From: Lepeophtheirus salmonis
Lineage: Eukaryota; Arthropoda; Copepoda; Siphonostomatoida; Caligidae
Assembly: GCF_016086655.4 (NCBI RefSeq)
Contig: NC_052133.2
Span: 12,422,301-12,486,300, forward strand
DNA length: 64,000 bases
Direction of reading: 5' to 3'
Shown: positions 45,821-57,820 of the stretch, one piece after another
How positions within the stretch are numbered: position 1 is the stretch's first letter
How the letters are laid out: the number at the start of each line of letters is the position of its first letter
Made by a program: the position numbers and the translations under genes
The notes under the pieces: model-generated
Database searches by the model: none
Told to the model about the DNA's origin: nothing
Seen by the model: only the letters and a program-made list of their open reading frames with translations

Positions 45821-46069
45821 GTAAATTGTAGTTATACAAACTATAATGAGACATTTTTAAACAGAAAAAAATATACTAATTGTTAGTGGAAATAAAATCT
45901 GTCTTTTTCTTATCATACATCAAATTCTATATCGAATCCTTATTCTTTGTCATCTAAGTAATTTGTAAAGCTAAGAAAAGAAGAGTAAATTAATATGTTG
46001 ATTATTTAACACGTCTTATACTTATCTTAAATAAATTGCACTTCAACATGTTGGAATCCATGGAGCATA

Positions 46070-46420
46070 CCCAATTTTTAACCCGAAGAAATTGATGTTA
46101 GACAAACTATTTCCAGGCAACTTGAAGCATTGAGACTATTCATGCTTTTGTTCTTGACAATATAAATGTAGTTCTCTAACACCTTATCTCCGAGATTATG
46201 AACATTTAGCTAAATGCTATTCCTAAATTTGAAGAAGTATTTCTTAATTAACTTTTGAATATTTAAATACATCAATAATAACTTACCCAAGTCTTTACAC
46301 GAAGAAATTGATGTTAGACAAACTATTTGCACGAAATTTAAAGCTAAAACTCCCTTTGAGACCATCCATGCTGTTGATCTTGACCATATTACTGTATTTA
46401 TGAATAAATGTAATTATAAT
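46070..46420 (+). repeat. Direct repeat of about 100 bp within a transposase remnant
   Basis: gaagaaattgatgttagaca followed by aactattt is present at about 46085 and again at about 46303. Each is followed by similar 'catgctgttgatcttgacca' sequence. The two lie about 218 bases apart, and the second adjoins the hAT-like pseudogene, so the pair may reflect a local duplication of its end. Confidence 0.5.
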
Positions 46421-46519
46421 TAGCATGTTCCTGACACTTTTTACTGATAAACGGTTCCTTATTTTTGTATGAATGGCTCTTAGCATGCTAAAAATCATCT
46501 ATAAGTCACAATTTACATT

Positions 46520-47181
46520 AGGTGTGTTTCTATAAATTGTATCTGCATGATTTGCTAGGTCTTGCAAATCATTTTACACTGGATTTTCATCTAAAAATGT
46601 ATTTAATTTGGTTTTGAATGGCTCTAGCTTGATATCGACATCTAAATGTTCGACAATAGTCAAGCTAACAAGTAAAGGAAGTCTTCCTTTTAACTCCGTA
46701 ATAACCTCGGTAATTGGGTTGAGATTATTATTAATTATTGACAATTCTAATTAAATAAACTCATTATTTATAATCTCCTTAGTTTTAACAACCGATGATG
46801 TTTTTTCATTAAGGCTGTTTAAATATTCACTGATTGCTTCGAAGTTATTGAATTAGTAATCAACTACTTTTAACCAAATTCCCAAGCGTGGGATGATAGA
46901 TCCTGGAGTTAAGGGAATTTTGTAAGAAGCAGTAAAGTTCTGTATTCAAAAACACTTTTTTAAATTTTATTGTTGTCTTTAAGAAATCTTTACATGCAAG
47001 TTCAGCCACGTTATAGAGTTCATTAGCTACATAAATAATATATTTCAATTTGGGTTAGCTTCTTTTGAGGTCTTCGCCCGCTTTTTACTGTAAGATGCTC
47101 CATCCGTGATGAAAACTATTTGATCAAAGTCCAAACCAAGAGTTTGTTGAATACTCTGAATGACAAAATTTGCAACATTAA
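46520..47181 (-). pseudogene. hAT-like transposase pseudogene
   Basis: From 47181 downward the minus strand reads VANFVIQSIQQTLGLDFDQI, then VFITDGASY, VANELYNVAELACKDFLK and KKVFLNTELYCFLQNSLNSR. The next segments are IYHPTLGNLVK, FNNFEAISEYLNSL and NPITEVITELKGRLPLLVSL. The order matches the central to C-terminal catalytic region of hAT transposases (the F-x-TD-GASY block, a CxAHxLHxVAE-like block, KVF-x-KAPxR-like and TRWGTWLEAV-like blocks). Several stops and a frameshift break it. Part of it is repeated on the other strand at 49421. Confidence 0.65.
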
Positions 47182-47754
47182 TGAATCACCTAAGACCGAA
47201 CCGATAAAAAAAAATCGGTGCTGGACAGAGTCTCAAACTAGTGGGTACCCATTAGAGACAAATACACAAACTCTATTATAAATATACAGATTATTGAATT
47301 TAATTCTTGTTGCAGTAATCTAGTATCATGAATGTATATTAAAAAAAGTCACCGGGCATCGTTACCTTTATTGTATCTTACACACTTCCCTCCGACAAGA
47401 AACAGAAAAATAAACCCAAAATCAGATGGCAAATCAACTACTTTCTGAACGTTGAGCGGGCAAAAAGAAGGAAAAACATCAACAGCTAACAACAAAATAA
47501 GCTGCAATTTTTTTATTATAGAGAAACCCCCGTGCTGGACAGGATGTAGATGAATTATCCAGCCAAAAACCGACATTTGGTTAATCTATTCAATTACTAA
47601 AAGGTCCATGAGATGAACTATTTCAAAATCTGTACTAATGTAGAAATTGTACTGCATCTTCTACATTAAAAAAACAAAGTTTGTAGCAATCCCGAGTACT
47701 ACTGCGGGTGATTTATAATCAGTGATGCATATAACATTTCCTACCGATTTGTAT
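47182..47754. other. Spacer, nothing recognised
   Basis: It contains a short 'ggaccgaaccgataaa / ggacagagtctc' stretch resembling the ggtc-rich MITEs. No element ends are clear. Confidence 0.4.
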
Positions 47755-48115
47755 TACAAACCGAAAAATGAACGTTTAATACTGACAATTGGAAGAATGT
47801 TTGGGAGGAAGGAAATAAACACAAATCCCACTCTGTATATAGCATAGACATAGTGGCTGGAATTAATCCAATGTCGATCCTCAATCTCATCCGAGTCTCA
47901 CCATGACTTACTATTGTAATTCCTGAGCAAACCATCATTGTTTCTCTCCGTCTGTCATGAGCACACACTCTAGTTAATACTTAATACTGAGATGTTTCCT
48001 TCTAAAGAATTAAATACTAATGACAACAGCTTCGGAAAATAAATAATCTAGTTCAGATTACAAACTAAAAAATCTGCTCCCACTTTCGAGGACATGTTTT
48101 ATACACCTCTATTAA
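47755..48115 (+). repeat. Repeat family R1, copy at 47.8 kb
   Basis: 'gggaggaaggaaataaa', 'ccaatgtcgatcctcaat', 'tctctccgtctgtcatgagc' and 'aatgacaacagctt' occur in the same order as in 57437-57820 and 60855-61255. Its last part, 'gacatgttttatacacctct', recurs inverted at 54426-54500. Confidence 0.6.
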
Positions 48116-48594
48116 TAATGCCTTATGGATCCGTGCTTTGTGATGATGATAAAGGAAAAATAAAATAATGGGAAGGTTGCGTGAGTGAAATAATATTGCG
48201 CGAATTGTATGCTCATTTTTTATTCGTTCATAGTTGCGTTGTTCTAATGAGTTCTAAAGTTCATCTGTTGTACATTATGAATAATTTGCGTTTTACTTTT
48301 CAACACATGAAAACAAAACAAAAATACAATTCTATTCCACAAGATAAATTGATATCATGTACTTCTATTACGCAGTTATCTTTGTTTCATTTCTCTATAA
48401 TATAATGTATGGGAAACGAATTTTAAAAATATAAAATGTACTCGTATGTAGGTATATATGATAAATGATGATTCATGGACAAAAATGCGTGAATTAATTA
48501 AATATACAAACGAAACCCTACAAAATTTATATATCCATTGATAACCTTTAAGGATTAAGAAGTATTTGCAATTCATTAGAATGGAATTTTTATA

Positions 48595-48810
48595 GTTGAC
48601 TTGGCTTTACCGTAATTGATTTTGAATGTGACTTTTTGTCAATATAAAATGATCTTTTGAAAGAAAAAACCCTTCTAGATTTTGTTGTCATCTATCGATG
48701 TTTCTGCTTCTTTTCTCCTTCTGAGTAGTGTTCTGAACTTTGATTGGTTGAATTTGAAGGAGCTATGGATAAGCAATGAACGTCAATTCCCAATAATTAA
48801 TTATTGAATA
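48595..48810 (+). repeat. Repeat family R3, copy 1
   Basis: 'gttgacttggctttaccgta', 'gtcatctatcgatgtttctg', 'cttcttttctcc', 'gtgttctgaactttgattgg' and 'ttgaatttgaa' recur in the same order at 51283-51445. Type unknown. Confidence 0.6.
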
Positions 48811-48857
48811 ATAATTACGTCATACCTAGTTGTGAAGAATTACCTAACTACTAGCAA

Positions 48858-49140
48858 GGGTGTCTGCAGGATTATAAATATATATATTTGGGACCGCAGG
48901 GGGGAGGCCTTACATTTTGAAAAAAAAAAAAATATGTTTTCAATTTTAAAAGTTATTCTCCAATTGATCTTTTTTTATTTAGAAAAGTGATCTTCCCTAT
49001 TTTTAATTCAAAAATTATAATTGTATTTTAATTTTTGAATCGTCCAAGGATTTAATCGAATATCCTCCTTTTTTTTAACGGAAATTCCCAAATAAAATTT
49101 TTTGGGGAGGGGGGAGAGAGGCTAGAACTCCCCCAATCCC
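48858..49140. mobile_element. AT-rich MITE family copy
   Basis: The left end agggtgtctgcaggattata and the right side 'gggagaga ggctagaactcc' resemble the family's ends, with A/T-run interior between them. The right terminus is not sharp. Confidence 0.5.
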
Positions 49141-49420
49141 AAAAATAAATAAAAAAAATGCTTTTGGGAGCTGAAAGAGACTAGATAGGAAGTTGATTCA
49201 TAAATCAAAAAGTGACTGGCTTCTAAAAAACTACTATACGAATAAGGATGACTTCTAAATTTATTCAAAATCAAAAAGTTATGTGTAAAAAAACAAAAAA
49301 ATTTGTAAAATTGCAGTTTCGTTTTTTTTTCAGGTGCAAAAAAATTGGATTTCCAATGGAATATTGAATTCATAGATAAAAAATGTTTATAGAAATTCGT
49401 CTGGAAATCCATAAATGAAT

Positions 49421-49720
49421 GTTGCAAATTTGGTCATTCAGAGTATTCAACAAACTCTTGGTTTGGACTTTGATGAAAATAGTTTTCATCACGGATGGAA
49501 CATCCTACTGTAAAAAAGTGGGCGAATACCTCAAAAGAAGCTATCCCTTATTGAAATATATATTATTTGTGTAGCTGATTGACTCCATAACGTGACAGTC
49601 CTAACTACCACATGACTTTGGTCCTTTTTGGAGGAAAGGTTGTGAGATACATACAATAAAGATATTAAAGTTCTTAGAATGTGAACGCCTCTGAACCAAT
49701 AATTAGCTCTTTTAATAACA
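49421..49720 (+). pseudogene. hAT-like transposase fragment, inverted relative of 46520-47181
   Basis: The plus strand reads NVANLVIQSIQQTLGLDFDE. It then continues with a frameshift into sequence corresponding to FITDGTSYCKKVGEYLKRSY and, further on, CVAD and LHNVTVL. At the nucleotide level the first 150 bases closely match the minus strand at 47035-47181. It is broken and non-functional. Confidence 0.65.
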
Positions 49721-49869
49721 TGCTCCATACCCTATCCCTTGTTCAACAATGGAAGTTATAATTATATGTTAGGTCTAGTAAAAATAATTAATGGATTTTT
49801 TTTTTCATTAATGTTTATCTTCTTGGAAATCAAAACAGTGTTTATTTGAAGGTGGACTCGTCGATTTCC

Positions 49870-50240
49870 AATATTTTATTCTAATTTTCGACAATTGGCC
49901 CTCCAGAGCGTGGTGCATTTTTGACAGAACGGAATCGACAAGACCAAAATTCCACATGATTGGCTGTTACATTATAACCACTATGCACATTTTTAGCTTT
50001 CTTGCTTCGAAAACTTAGGCTTAGAAAAACTGTAAAATATGGTGTATGTTCTCTTTGCTGATCTCCATCTTTGATCACATATTATTTCAATATTCTGTTG
50101 TTTTAGGTTCTTAGTAACATAGTTCGGAGTACATTGACATTCTCTTCCTCCGACAACCATAGTTTTCCAGCTATATACAAATATATATATAATTTTTCCT
50201 GAAAAAAAGTTATTTAAGACATCTTTCAACACTCTGCCAC
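49870..50240 (-). pseudogene. Mariner transposase N-terminal fragment
   Basis: The minus strand reads IEIICDQRWRSAKRTYTIFY in one frame, then NVHSGYNVTANHVEFWSCRF and RSVKNAPRSGGPIVEN in another. This is the second half of the mariner DNA-binding domain and the following RSGRPxVEN linker. Subfamily features match the copy at 2305-3000. The catalytic part is absent. Confidence 0.65.
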
Positions 50241-50545
50241 AGTAATAATTAATCAGATATTTAGTCCGCTTAGCTGATCAATGAAATGAGTTCAAATTAC
50301 AACTTTTTTTTAGTGAAAATTATTCCCAGTTTCATAGAAACTTTTTGAAAAGCTTCTTTTATGGTTTCTTGATAATTTTTGGGAAATTCCCAGGAATTTT
50401 ATTGTAGTTATCCTGAATTTGATATAACAAATAAGTTTATAGAAGTTATTCTAATTTAATGCACATACATTGTGCTAAGATTCAAATTCAACCTGTTTAA
50501 TCCTGCTTTTATTTTTCATCCCATTGGCACTCACTTCGAAACGAA

Positions 50546-50710
50546 ATGTCAGACTTTGTGAATGTGTGTAATACTCATTCTAGTAAACTTTGGGATCCTT
50601 TTACCCAAAATAGAAAAACACAACAGGACAAATGCAATTATTGTGGCAAAATTTGTATGGCTAAAAGCTCAAAAAAAAAAAAAAAAAAATGGACTTCGTT
50701 ACTATCTGAA
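50546..50710 (+). pseudogene. BED zinc finger remnant of a hAT-type transposase
   Basis: The open frame reads MSDFVNVCNTHSSKLWDPFT, then QNRKTQQDKCNYCGKICMAK and a poly-Lys run from an A-tract. SKLWDPFT...KCNYCGK is the start of a BED-type zinc finger, found at the N-terminus of hAT transposases. The second half, with its His ligands, is not seen. It may derive from the same element family as the catalytic fragments at 46.5-49.7 kb. Confidence 0.5.
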
Positions 50711-51282
50711 GAGAAAACATTGAATCAAGATAGATGAAGAAAAAATATCTCTGAAGAAAACTAAAATTATTGAAAAATATTTCAAACAAATAATTAACGC
50801 TAAAAAACATCTTCATGAAAAAATGGTAGGTTGTGTGATACATTTAAAAGAGGCACAATTAACTATTCCACCAACTTCTACTGAACCAGAATACTGTTTT
50901 TCAAGTCTTCATTTTTTTCTTTAAAATCGATTAGAAGATTATACACTTCATTTTTTGCTATCACTACGCACAAATGTCAATTTTAAGGATCTAAAAACTG
51001 TTTTTTTTTAACTGAAATATTGCACTTATTTGTATCGATAATTTGCCCAACAATTTCAGATATTTTTTTAAGCATTATCGATGCCTGGGAATTCCAAAAA
51101 GATGAATAATACATCCTCACTGCTAATATGTACAACTTACGATACGAGTTGTAGGAGAATAAATGACTGTTGAGAGTCTTGGATACATTTTTGCACTCCC
51201 CCTCCTCACTGGCTATGCCGCTGTTAAAAAATATCAGGGTATTTGCTACAAAACCACTATGAATACAGGGGTTATAATCTCA

Positions 51283-51445
51283 TAGCTTGACTTGGCTTTA
51301 TCTTACTAACACAAAATATATATCATATTTTGTGGTCAGCTGTCGATGTGTATGCTTCTTTTCCCCCTAATTGGTGTTCTGAACGTTGATTGGTTGAATA
51401 TAATGATCTCTTGTTAAGGCGTGAACAATTCCTACCAATTAAAAA
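51283..51445 (+). repeat. Repeat family R3, copy 2
   Basis: It holds 'gcttgacttggctttatctt', 'gtcagctgtcgatgtgtatg', 'cttcttttccccc', 'gtgttctgaacgttgattgg' and 'ttgaatat', in the order seen at 48595-48810. Confidence 0.6.
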
Positions 51446-51730
51446 TCTTTGAGAAATCTATAACTGTTCGCAGGAAATTCATCTAGCGATTTATAAAAAA
51501 ATTTAAAAAATCCTATTTAGAGAAAATGAAATATTTGGAAACAAATTTGAAAAATTAGATTTCAATTATTAAATTTTTTGGAGAAAAATTCAAAAATCCA
51601 TAGCTACTTATAGAAAATTAAATTTTTTGGAAAAAAAATCAAAAATTAAATTTTCCTATAAAAAGTAAAATTTCCTATATTTTGGGAGGGGTACAACCCT
51701 TCAGCTCACCCTCTGCAAACGTCCCTGATT
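51446..51730. mobile_element. AT-rich MITE family copy
   Basis: Interior words 'aaaatccatagctacttata' and 'ttaaattttttggaaaa' lead to a right end 'accctctgcaaacgtccctga', a worn form of the family terminus. Confidence 0.55.
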
Positions 51731-54425
51731 TTAACTTCTTGATCAATTTTCAACAAAATAGTTACACATTGCTGTTATGTTGACAAGTCACATATTTCAA
51801 TTATTACATAATTTTGTAATAGGGTAAGTTCCGCATCGTCGGACACATCGAAGAGGTGTTTATGTTCATATACTTTATATAGACATCGTGTGTTATATTT
51901 GAGATTTTTTTAAATAAATACATTGATAAATATGTTTGTAAGAAGTTTTGAATCAAAATATTTTCATTAAAATATCGAATAAAGAGGTTATTAAAGATTT
52001 AAAAACACTTTCAAAAAATGTCCAAAATTCATAAATTCGGAGAAATATGGAGTCTTTGAGAGTCCAAATCGCTTCATTTCAACTCATGCAACCTCGGGAA
52101 ATAATCAACTTTGCTAAGATGTACTATAATTCTCGTGTCTTGTTTGCCCCTATCGTCAATTCCAGAATCTTAAATCTTCATTTCCAATACGATCTTATAT
52201 TTCATTGAGACTTTGTAATGTCAAAATTTATATTAATTATCATCCTGATAATATGTTGGATCAATTATGAATTGTCTCTAACTCTAAATCCTTCATTTAC
52301 TTCAACAATCAAGAGTTATCATTTATATTCCGATAGATGATATTGATGTTATAGCCTTCACATTCTTTGGTTTCATTTATCAATATTAATTATTAATTAC
52401 AAGATCACTGTCTCCTTTAGGCATCTTTGTATTATCGTTCTACAAAATCCAAGTTATCCTCTTTTTTGAGAAAGGCTTCATTCACTAACATGAAAGATTC
52501 ATGTTCGATTTATTAATAAGCAAGGAAATTAATAAACTACCTCGCACCTCGATAACTCTAATGTATTTAAGAATACAAGACAAAGTGGAGCTCCTACAGG
52601 ATTAAGGAACTAATAAATTACTCCGTTATTGCTAAATTAAGTTTCTCATTGATTCAATGATTTAAGCTGTTTTCTAGTTTATAGTTTAATTAATCAATTA
52701 ATTTAATATTATAATATACAATTCATAAATAAATTAATTTGAGTTCTCAATTGATTAATTAGTTCGAATATATTGCCTTGTTTGGGTAATATTTTGGAAC
52801 TAAAATTGTAAATAATCTTTTCTCATCTCTCCCTTAATAAAAGGTATTCATCCAAATGACTTCAACATTCAAATCCCTACATTGAAAACGCTTCAAGTGG
52901 AATAGTCGCGTTAATCCAGTTAAACTTAATGTTGGGATGATCACCTTTTAGGGATCCATAACACTTATTTATGCTTGAAAACAAAATTTTGATAATTTCC
53001 CAAGGTGATGAGTAGGAGTGAAGCGACTCGAACTCTGAGAGACTCCATATGATTTTGGATAGCTATAATTTCTATTTAACCGTCAATCAAATATGTATTG
53101 TAGGTATCCATGGGATAAATGACATTATCTTGCCGAAGTGTATCCGTTATATTCCTTTCTGAGACGGAGTTGGATGCATGGATATAAACGTGATCCCTTT
53201 TATTAATTATTAATATGATGGATTTGAGGCATGAGGGTTGAATGTACTGAACGTTGGATTCTTCTTTTCTTCTTTCTGATCAACAGCTATTTGTATGATT
53301 TTTTCTGTATCTAGCTATTTATTTGGCTATTTAGTGAGCTATTTACTATTTCATTCAATTAAAGACAATGTCCGATAATATGAATTTGTCAATTATTTGG
53401 TTCATATTATGAGACAGCGATTATTTTGCAAATAATATGACAAAAATGCAACAAATAAATAAAATACTAATTTACATCAAAACTCCATTAAACTCGAACA
53501 TGGCAATTTTATTCAAATATAATCAAATGGAGAGGAAATATCTTCATATTATCACACACCATAAAATATTGAAGTGTGAAATTTTAACTGCAAATAATTA
53601 GGACTTCGAACTTTAAACTAATGTTTCTCAAAACTATATCATTAATCGATTTGAAATTTTAAGATTGATGATTAATATCCTTTTAATATTCTTAGTTGAA
53701 GTGCTAAATAATTTTTACGACTTAACAGTTAAGTGTCCGACAATTTGAAACGTCCGACGACAATTTCATCTATGATACATATCCTCGAATACCAGGCAAC
53801 AATAACCACAATCCTTGCCAAGGATGCAATGTCAAAGATATAACCACAATTATACATAATGGCAGACAAATATTTTTAGTAGAGAAATGCAAATACACAT
53901 TGACAAAAAAAAAAAAAAGATCTAAAGTATTATTGAATATAAGATTAAATCATCCTTGAAACCACAATCCCAACAAATGTTTTTTTAAACAATTAAATTA
54001 GTGTTGCGCTGACTTGAGTCGATTAATTAGAACTGAATCGATAAGTTTGAATATAAAAAAAGGGAAGAAATTAAGCTGCCACTCATGGTCACATTGCTTA
54101 CGAGGGGTCCGCTAATTTAAAGCCCTCTAATATTATTATTACAGTATCCATTTTTGTAAGGATTTACTACTTTAAAAAGGAGAACCTTCTACATTTAAAA
54201 TAACATTAGTGCATATTGTAAACATATTTAAATTTATGCATAGTTATTTTATTATACATTTTTAAAACAATTGACACCAAATATAGGTGAGAATGCTTAC
54301 TTCAGAGGGAGAAGTTAACTCCACGACGACCTATTAAATAATGACCAATAAAAAAGGAGCACACGCAACAACAATTCTAAAATTTAAATGTTGTATTTTC
54401 ATTACAACACGTCAACTCTAATTAT
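51731..54425. other. Long AT-rich stretch, no gene or clear element
   Basis: No frame of note. gtcggaca-type words at about 51838 and inverted ones at about 53735-53765 hint at an element of roughly 1.9 kb, but the match is too short to call. Confidence 0.45.
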
Positions 54426-54500
54426 CAGAGGTGTATAAAACATGTCCTAAGAAGGAGGAGTAGATTTTTTTAGTTGGTAATCTGAACAGAGTTTTTTTTT
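54426..54500 (-). repeat. R1 terminal part, inverted copy
   Basis: Read on the minus strand it gives 'ttcagattaccaact', 'aaatctactcc' and 'aggacatgttttatacacct', matching 48045-48115. Confidence 0.55.
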
Positions 54501-55404
54501 ATTTTCCAAAGCTATTTTCATAATTATTTAGGAAGGAACATTCAAGTATAAAGTAATAATTAATGTGGGTGCTTATGACAGATTGAGAGTACATTGAGGA
54601 TTTACTCGGGAGTTATAAGTATTAGTCTTTGTTGGACTAGAAGTATAATTGAGGATCAATATCGGAGTAATTCCTGCCTATATACCCTTGCTTTATAGGG
54701 AGTGGATTTGTGTTTATTTGGTTCCTCCTATGGCTGCTTGCAGCTGAACGGATAAAACGTCCTGAGAGTTAAGCTGCTCTCCTTATAAAGGTTCTTCAAA
54801 TTGTCAGGATTACTGTGTTCATTTTTCCCTTCCTTTATTTTTAGTCACCGGGAGGATATTACTTTATGCATCAATGAATATTTTAATACAATCTTTGTAT
54901 CCCTCAAATTGTCCTCCAAAAACAGAGACATAAAAAAGACCCAAATTAAGTTGGTAATTAGTTATTCTTTTGCAACCATAGACTAATTATTCAATTATTA
55001 TCGAAGAATGGTTCACAGCTAAAGAAAAGATAATTAGAATTCAACCTATCGTTATAAACGTTTATAATACTGATATGGAGAAAATAATCAGCAAGATCGA
55101 AAGTTGACACAAAATACTGTGTAAATATTTGTGTTACTAGCAAAGTAACGCCTTTATATGTATACACTGTTGATATAACTTATCTTCTTGTCATATTCTA
55201 TTTTTGGCGAATTTTATTTTTATTTCAGAGCAATAATGATAGTGATATTTCTTAGTAACTATGAGATTGTACAATTCAATGTAAAAGGTTTGTATATACA
55301 CAAGGTTATTCATAAGTTTTAAAGATTTGATTATTGGGTCGAAATTTTTCAGTACTTAATCTATTAATCTGCAATTATAATAGCTTAAATATCATTCCAA
55401 TATC
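54501..55404. other. Intergenic, nothing recognised
   Basis: AT-rich sequence. The 61-codon frame at 54801-54986 has no recognisable content. Confidence 0.5.
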
Positions 55405-55608
55405 ATGCATCCATTAAGGAAAGCGGGTGAAGCTCTTTACAGTGAAGGAAATACGTCATTCCAAATTTACGTGATCCTTGGTGACTCAATAAGCCTTAGC
55501 ACCATTAAATATACAATCCGGAAGCTTTGTAAGAATAGTTGCTGTTTTGACAAGTCAAGAAGTGGATGTTCAAGGTCAGCAAGTACCTGGAGAAACATCA
55601 AAGAGGTC
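55405..55608 (+). pseudogene. Tc1-like transposase N-terminal fragment
   Basis: The frame reads MHPLRKAGEALYSEGNTSFQ, then SISLSTIKYTIRKLCKNS and DKSRSGCSRSAS. This resembles the helix-turn-helix pair of Tc1-like transposases followed by the RSGRPRxTS linker. It is cut at 55609 by a MITE, and the rest does not resume afterwards in recognisable form. Confidence 0.6.
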
Positions 55609-55905
55609 CCTGGGGTGTCCGCAGGATTATGTATATGTATTATTATATTTTTTTTTATCTGGGAAAAAATTGAAAAATCCATGCCAATTCTTAGTTGTTC
55701 ACAAAAAATAAATTTTTGGAAAATAAAATTCAAAAACCCATAGCTATTCAGAAAATATTAACTATTTACAGAAAGTTAAATTTTTTGGAAAAAAAATTAG
55801 AAAAATTAGGAAAAATATATTCAATTTTCTTAGGAAAAGGAAAAATTCCTTAATTTGGGAGGGGATTTTCAACCTTTCTAGCCTACCCCCTGTGGATGCC
55901 CCTGG
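55609..55905. mobile_element. AT-rich MITE, best-defined copy
   Basis: The left end cctggggtgtccgcaggatt and the right end ccctgtggatgcccctggg form an imperfect inverted pair of about 18 bases. The interior consists of 'aaaaatccatagctattca' and 'aaattttttggaaaaaa' words. At about 297 bp it is non-coding. It interrupts a Tc1-like fragment. The family is the most abundant repeat in the window, with around ten full or partial copies. Confidence 0.7.
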
Positions 55906-56834
55906 GTAAGATTAAGAATTCATCGGAAGTATAAGGGATTGATATTCGAATTGGCGTCAGAAGTATCAACTTTTCAGCTATCAATGAATAGGTTGGTCTG
56001 GAGTGAACTCAAAACTCAAAACATCATTTGATGAGGTTAGACCATAAAAATCAAGCTGCATTAATAAAATATAAATCCGACTCGCACTTCTTGGAATAGG
56101 AAAAACGACAAACCATTTGAATCGAAACATAGTCCTTCGAGTCGACACAACACTAAAACAAACCAAGTCTTTGAAACAACAACAACTGCTTTAAAAAATA
56201 TTGCTTTTCATGCTTTAAATTTACATATTATTATTGATCTTTGAATTATCTACACAACATCCTTATCTCTAACCTTGAATCACTCGTTTTTATAGGTTTC
56301 TCAATGCAGTTTTAAGTACCTTAGATGTAGTTATATATATATGACATGTAAAATGTTCAAGATGTTATTGACAAAGCAACATTTTTAATTCATATTCAAG
56401 TGTCTCATTTTGTTGTATGAGACCTTAATAAAGAGTATTTTTATTTCAATGCAATTAATTCTAGCTAAAAGGACATTTTTGTCGATAATTTTGTGTGTGA
56501 GACACTTAATCATTCAACAATGTTTATACTGGGTCATTAAATTAAATGAGACTGAAATGAACGATTTAAACAATGATTTGTAATAGAGCTTGAGCCAACT
56601 AAACAAATATATATCATCTGCAAGGTGGTGTGACAATCGGCAGCTTAAAAAATGGCGCTTGCTCAGAAGAATTTTGAGAAAACTCTCTAATTTATAAACA
56701 TACTACCTACTTGTTATTTTGTATATAATAATATTATCATTCACGGAGTTGTATTATTTTGCTTGTTTACAAACGAATATAAGTAAACAACGTTCATACC
56801 CAATTTATAATAATGACATTAAGGATAATTAATC
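55906..56834. other. Intergenic, nothing recognised
   Basis: AT-rich. 'gagtcgacacaacactaaaac' near 56138 resembles the right end of the agtgttgtgtcagtcc MITE family, without a left partner. Confidence 0.4.
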
Positions 56835-57400
56835 TTAAATATGACCACCGTAAGCAGCAATAGCGGTGGGAAAGTGTGATCTAGGCCCCATACATGTCAG
56901 CCCACTACTCATTGACAGATTCCCATAAAGTCCTTAAGGCTTTGGTATCGGATTATTCAAGGCTGGGGATATACTTGCCTCTAGATACTATAGTCTAGAG
57001 GATTCAAATCAGGGTATTGTAGAGGACAATATTTCACCAAAAAAAGTGAAACTGAAGATATGGTTCACTTTTTTATCTTATCTGCTGTCAGGAATTTTGC
57101 TTTTTGGGATCGTAGAGAGACACCAACAGCCTCTTTGATGCACCTTGATACGGTGGACCTTGAGACATTGACGTCCATGGCCATTAATTCCATGGAGAGA
57201 TCCAGCGGCTCTTAAAATGCTTTGAATAGAGTTTAAGTAGTCTATTTTGTTGTAAGAATACTCATGGGGGCTTCTACGAGATCCTCACCCTTATCCAGGC
57301 ACTCCTTGACACGGTAGACGGTTGCTTTTGTAGAATTTCCAGCAGTAATCAAGGCTGTAATATTTCACCTTTGTTGCTCTTGCGAAATGATGATGAACTC
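56835..57400 (-). pseudogene. Tc1-like transposase, internally deleted
   Basis: The minus strand reads ALITAGNSTKATVYRVKECL, then DKGEDLVEAPMSILTTK. After stops come MAMDVNVSRSTVSRCIKEAV and GVSLRSQKAKFLTADKIKK, which form the complete bipartite DNA-binding domain. It then jumps to QYPDLNPLDYSI, the third-Asp box, followed by a broken C-terminus ending AIAAYGGHI and stop at 56835. About half of a normal transposase, including the first two catalytic Asp residues, is missing. Confidence 0.78.
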
Positions 57401-57436
57401 TTATGTCGTGAATTTAACGTAAACGAAATCGTGTGT

Positions 57437-57820
57437 ATAACGGACATGTTAAAAATCAACATGGTAACCCTGACAATTTGAGCAATGTTTTGGAGGAGAT
57501 CAGCTAAAAGCAGCTGTGACAAGGGAGGAGGGAGTAGGATATAAAAAATGACATTTGCTAGAGTCACTCCGATGTCGATACACAATTCTACTCTGAGTCC
57601 AACAATTATAACTCTGTAAGGTTACTCTCCGTCTTTATTGAGCACACACGAATGTTCAATCATGTTTTGAATATAATCGAATGTAGTAGGAAAGGAATTT
57701 TAATACTCAGGAGTAAATAATAATGACAACAGCTGAAGAATAGAAAATTCATTTTTTAGGAGACCAATTCAAAAAAAAACGTGCCAGCTAAAAAATACAC
57801 ACGATTTACATCACTATTCT
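57437..57820 (+). repeat. Repeat family R1, copy at 57.4 kb
   Basis: 'tggaggagatcagctaaaag', 'cagctgtgacaagggaggag', 'gatgtcgatacacaattcta' and 'aatgacaacagctgaag' occur in this order. The 60855 copy is about 80-90 percent identical by eye. No coding capacity is obvious. Confidence 0.65.

Noticed and set aside
51838..53770. Possible element bounded by gtcggaca-type ends
   Set aside because: The inverted match is only about ten bases and the interior shows nothing; chance is likely.
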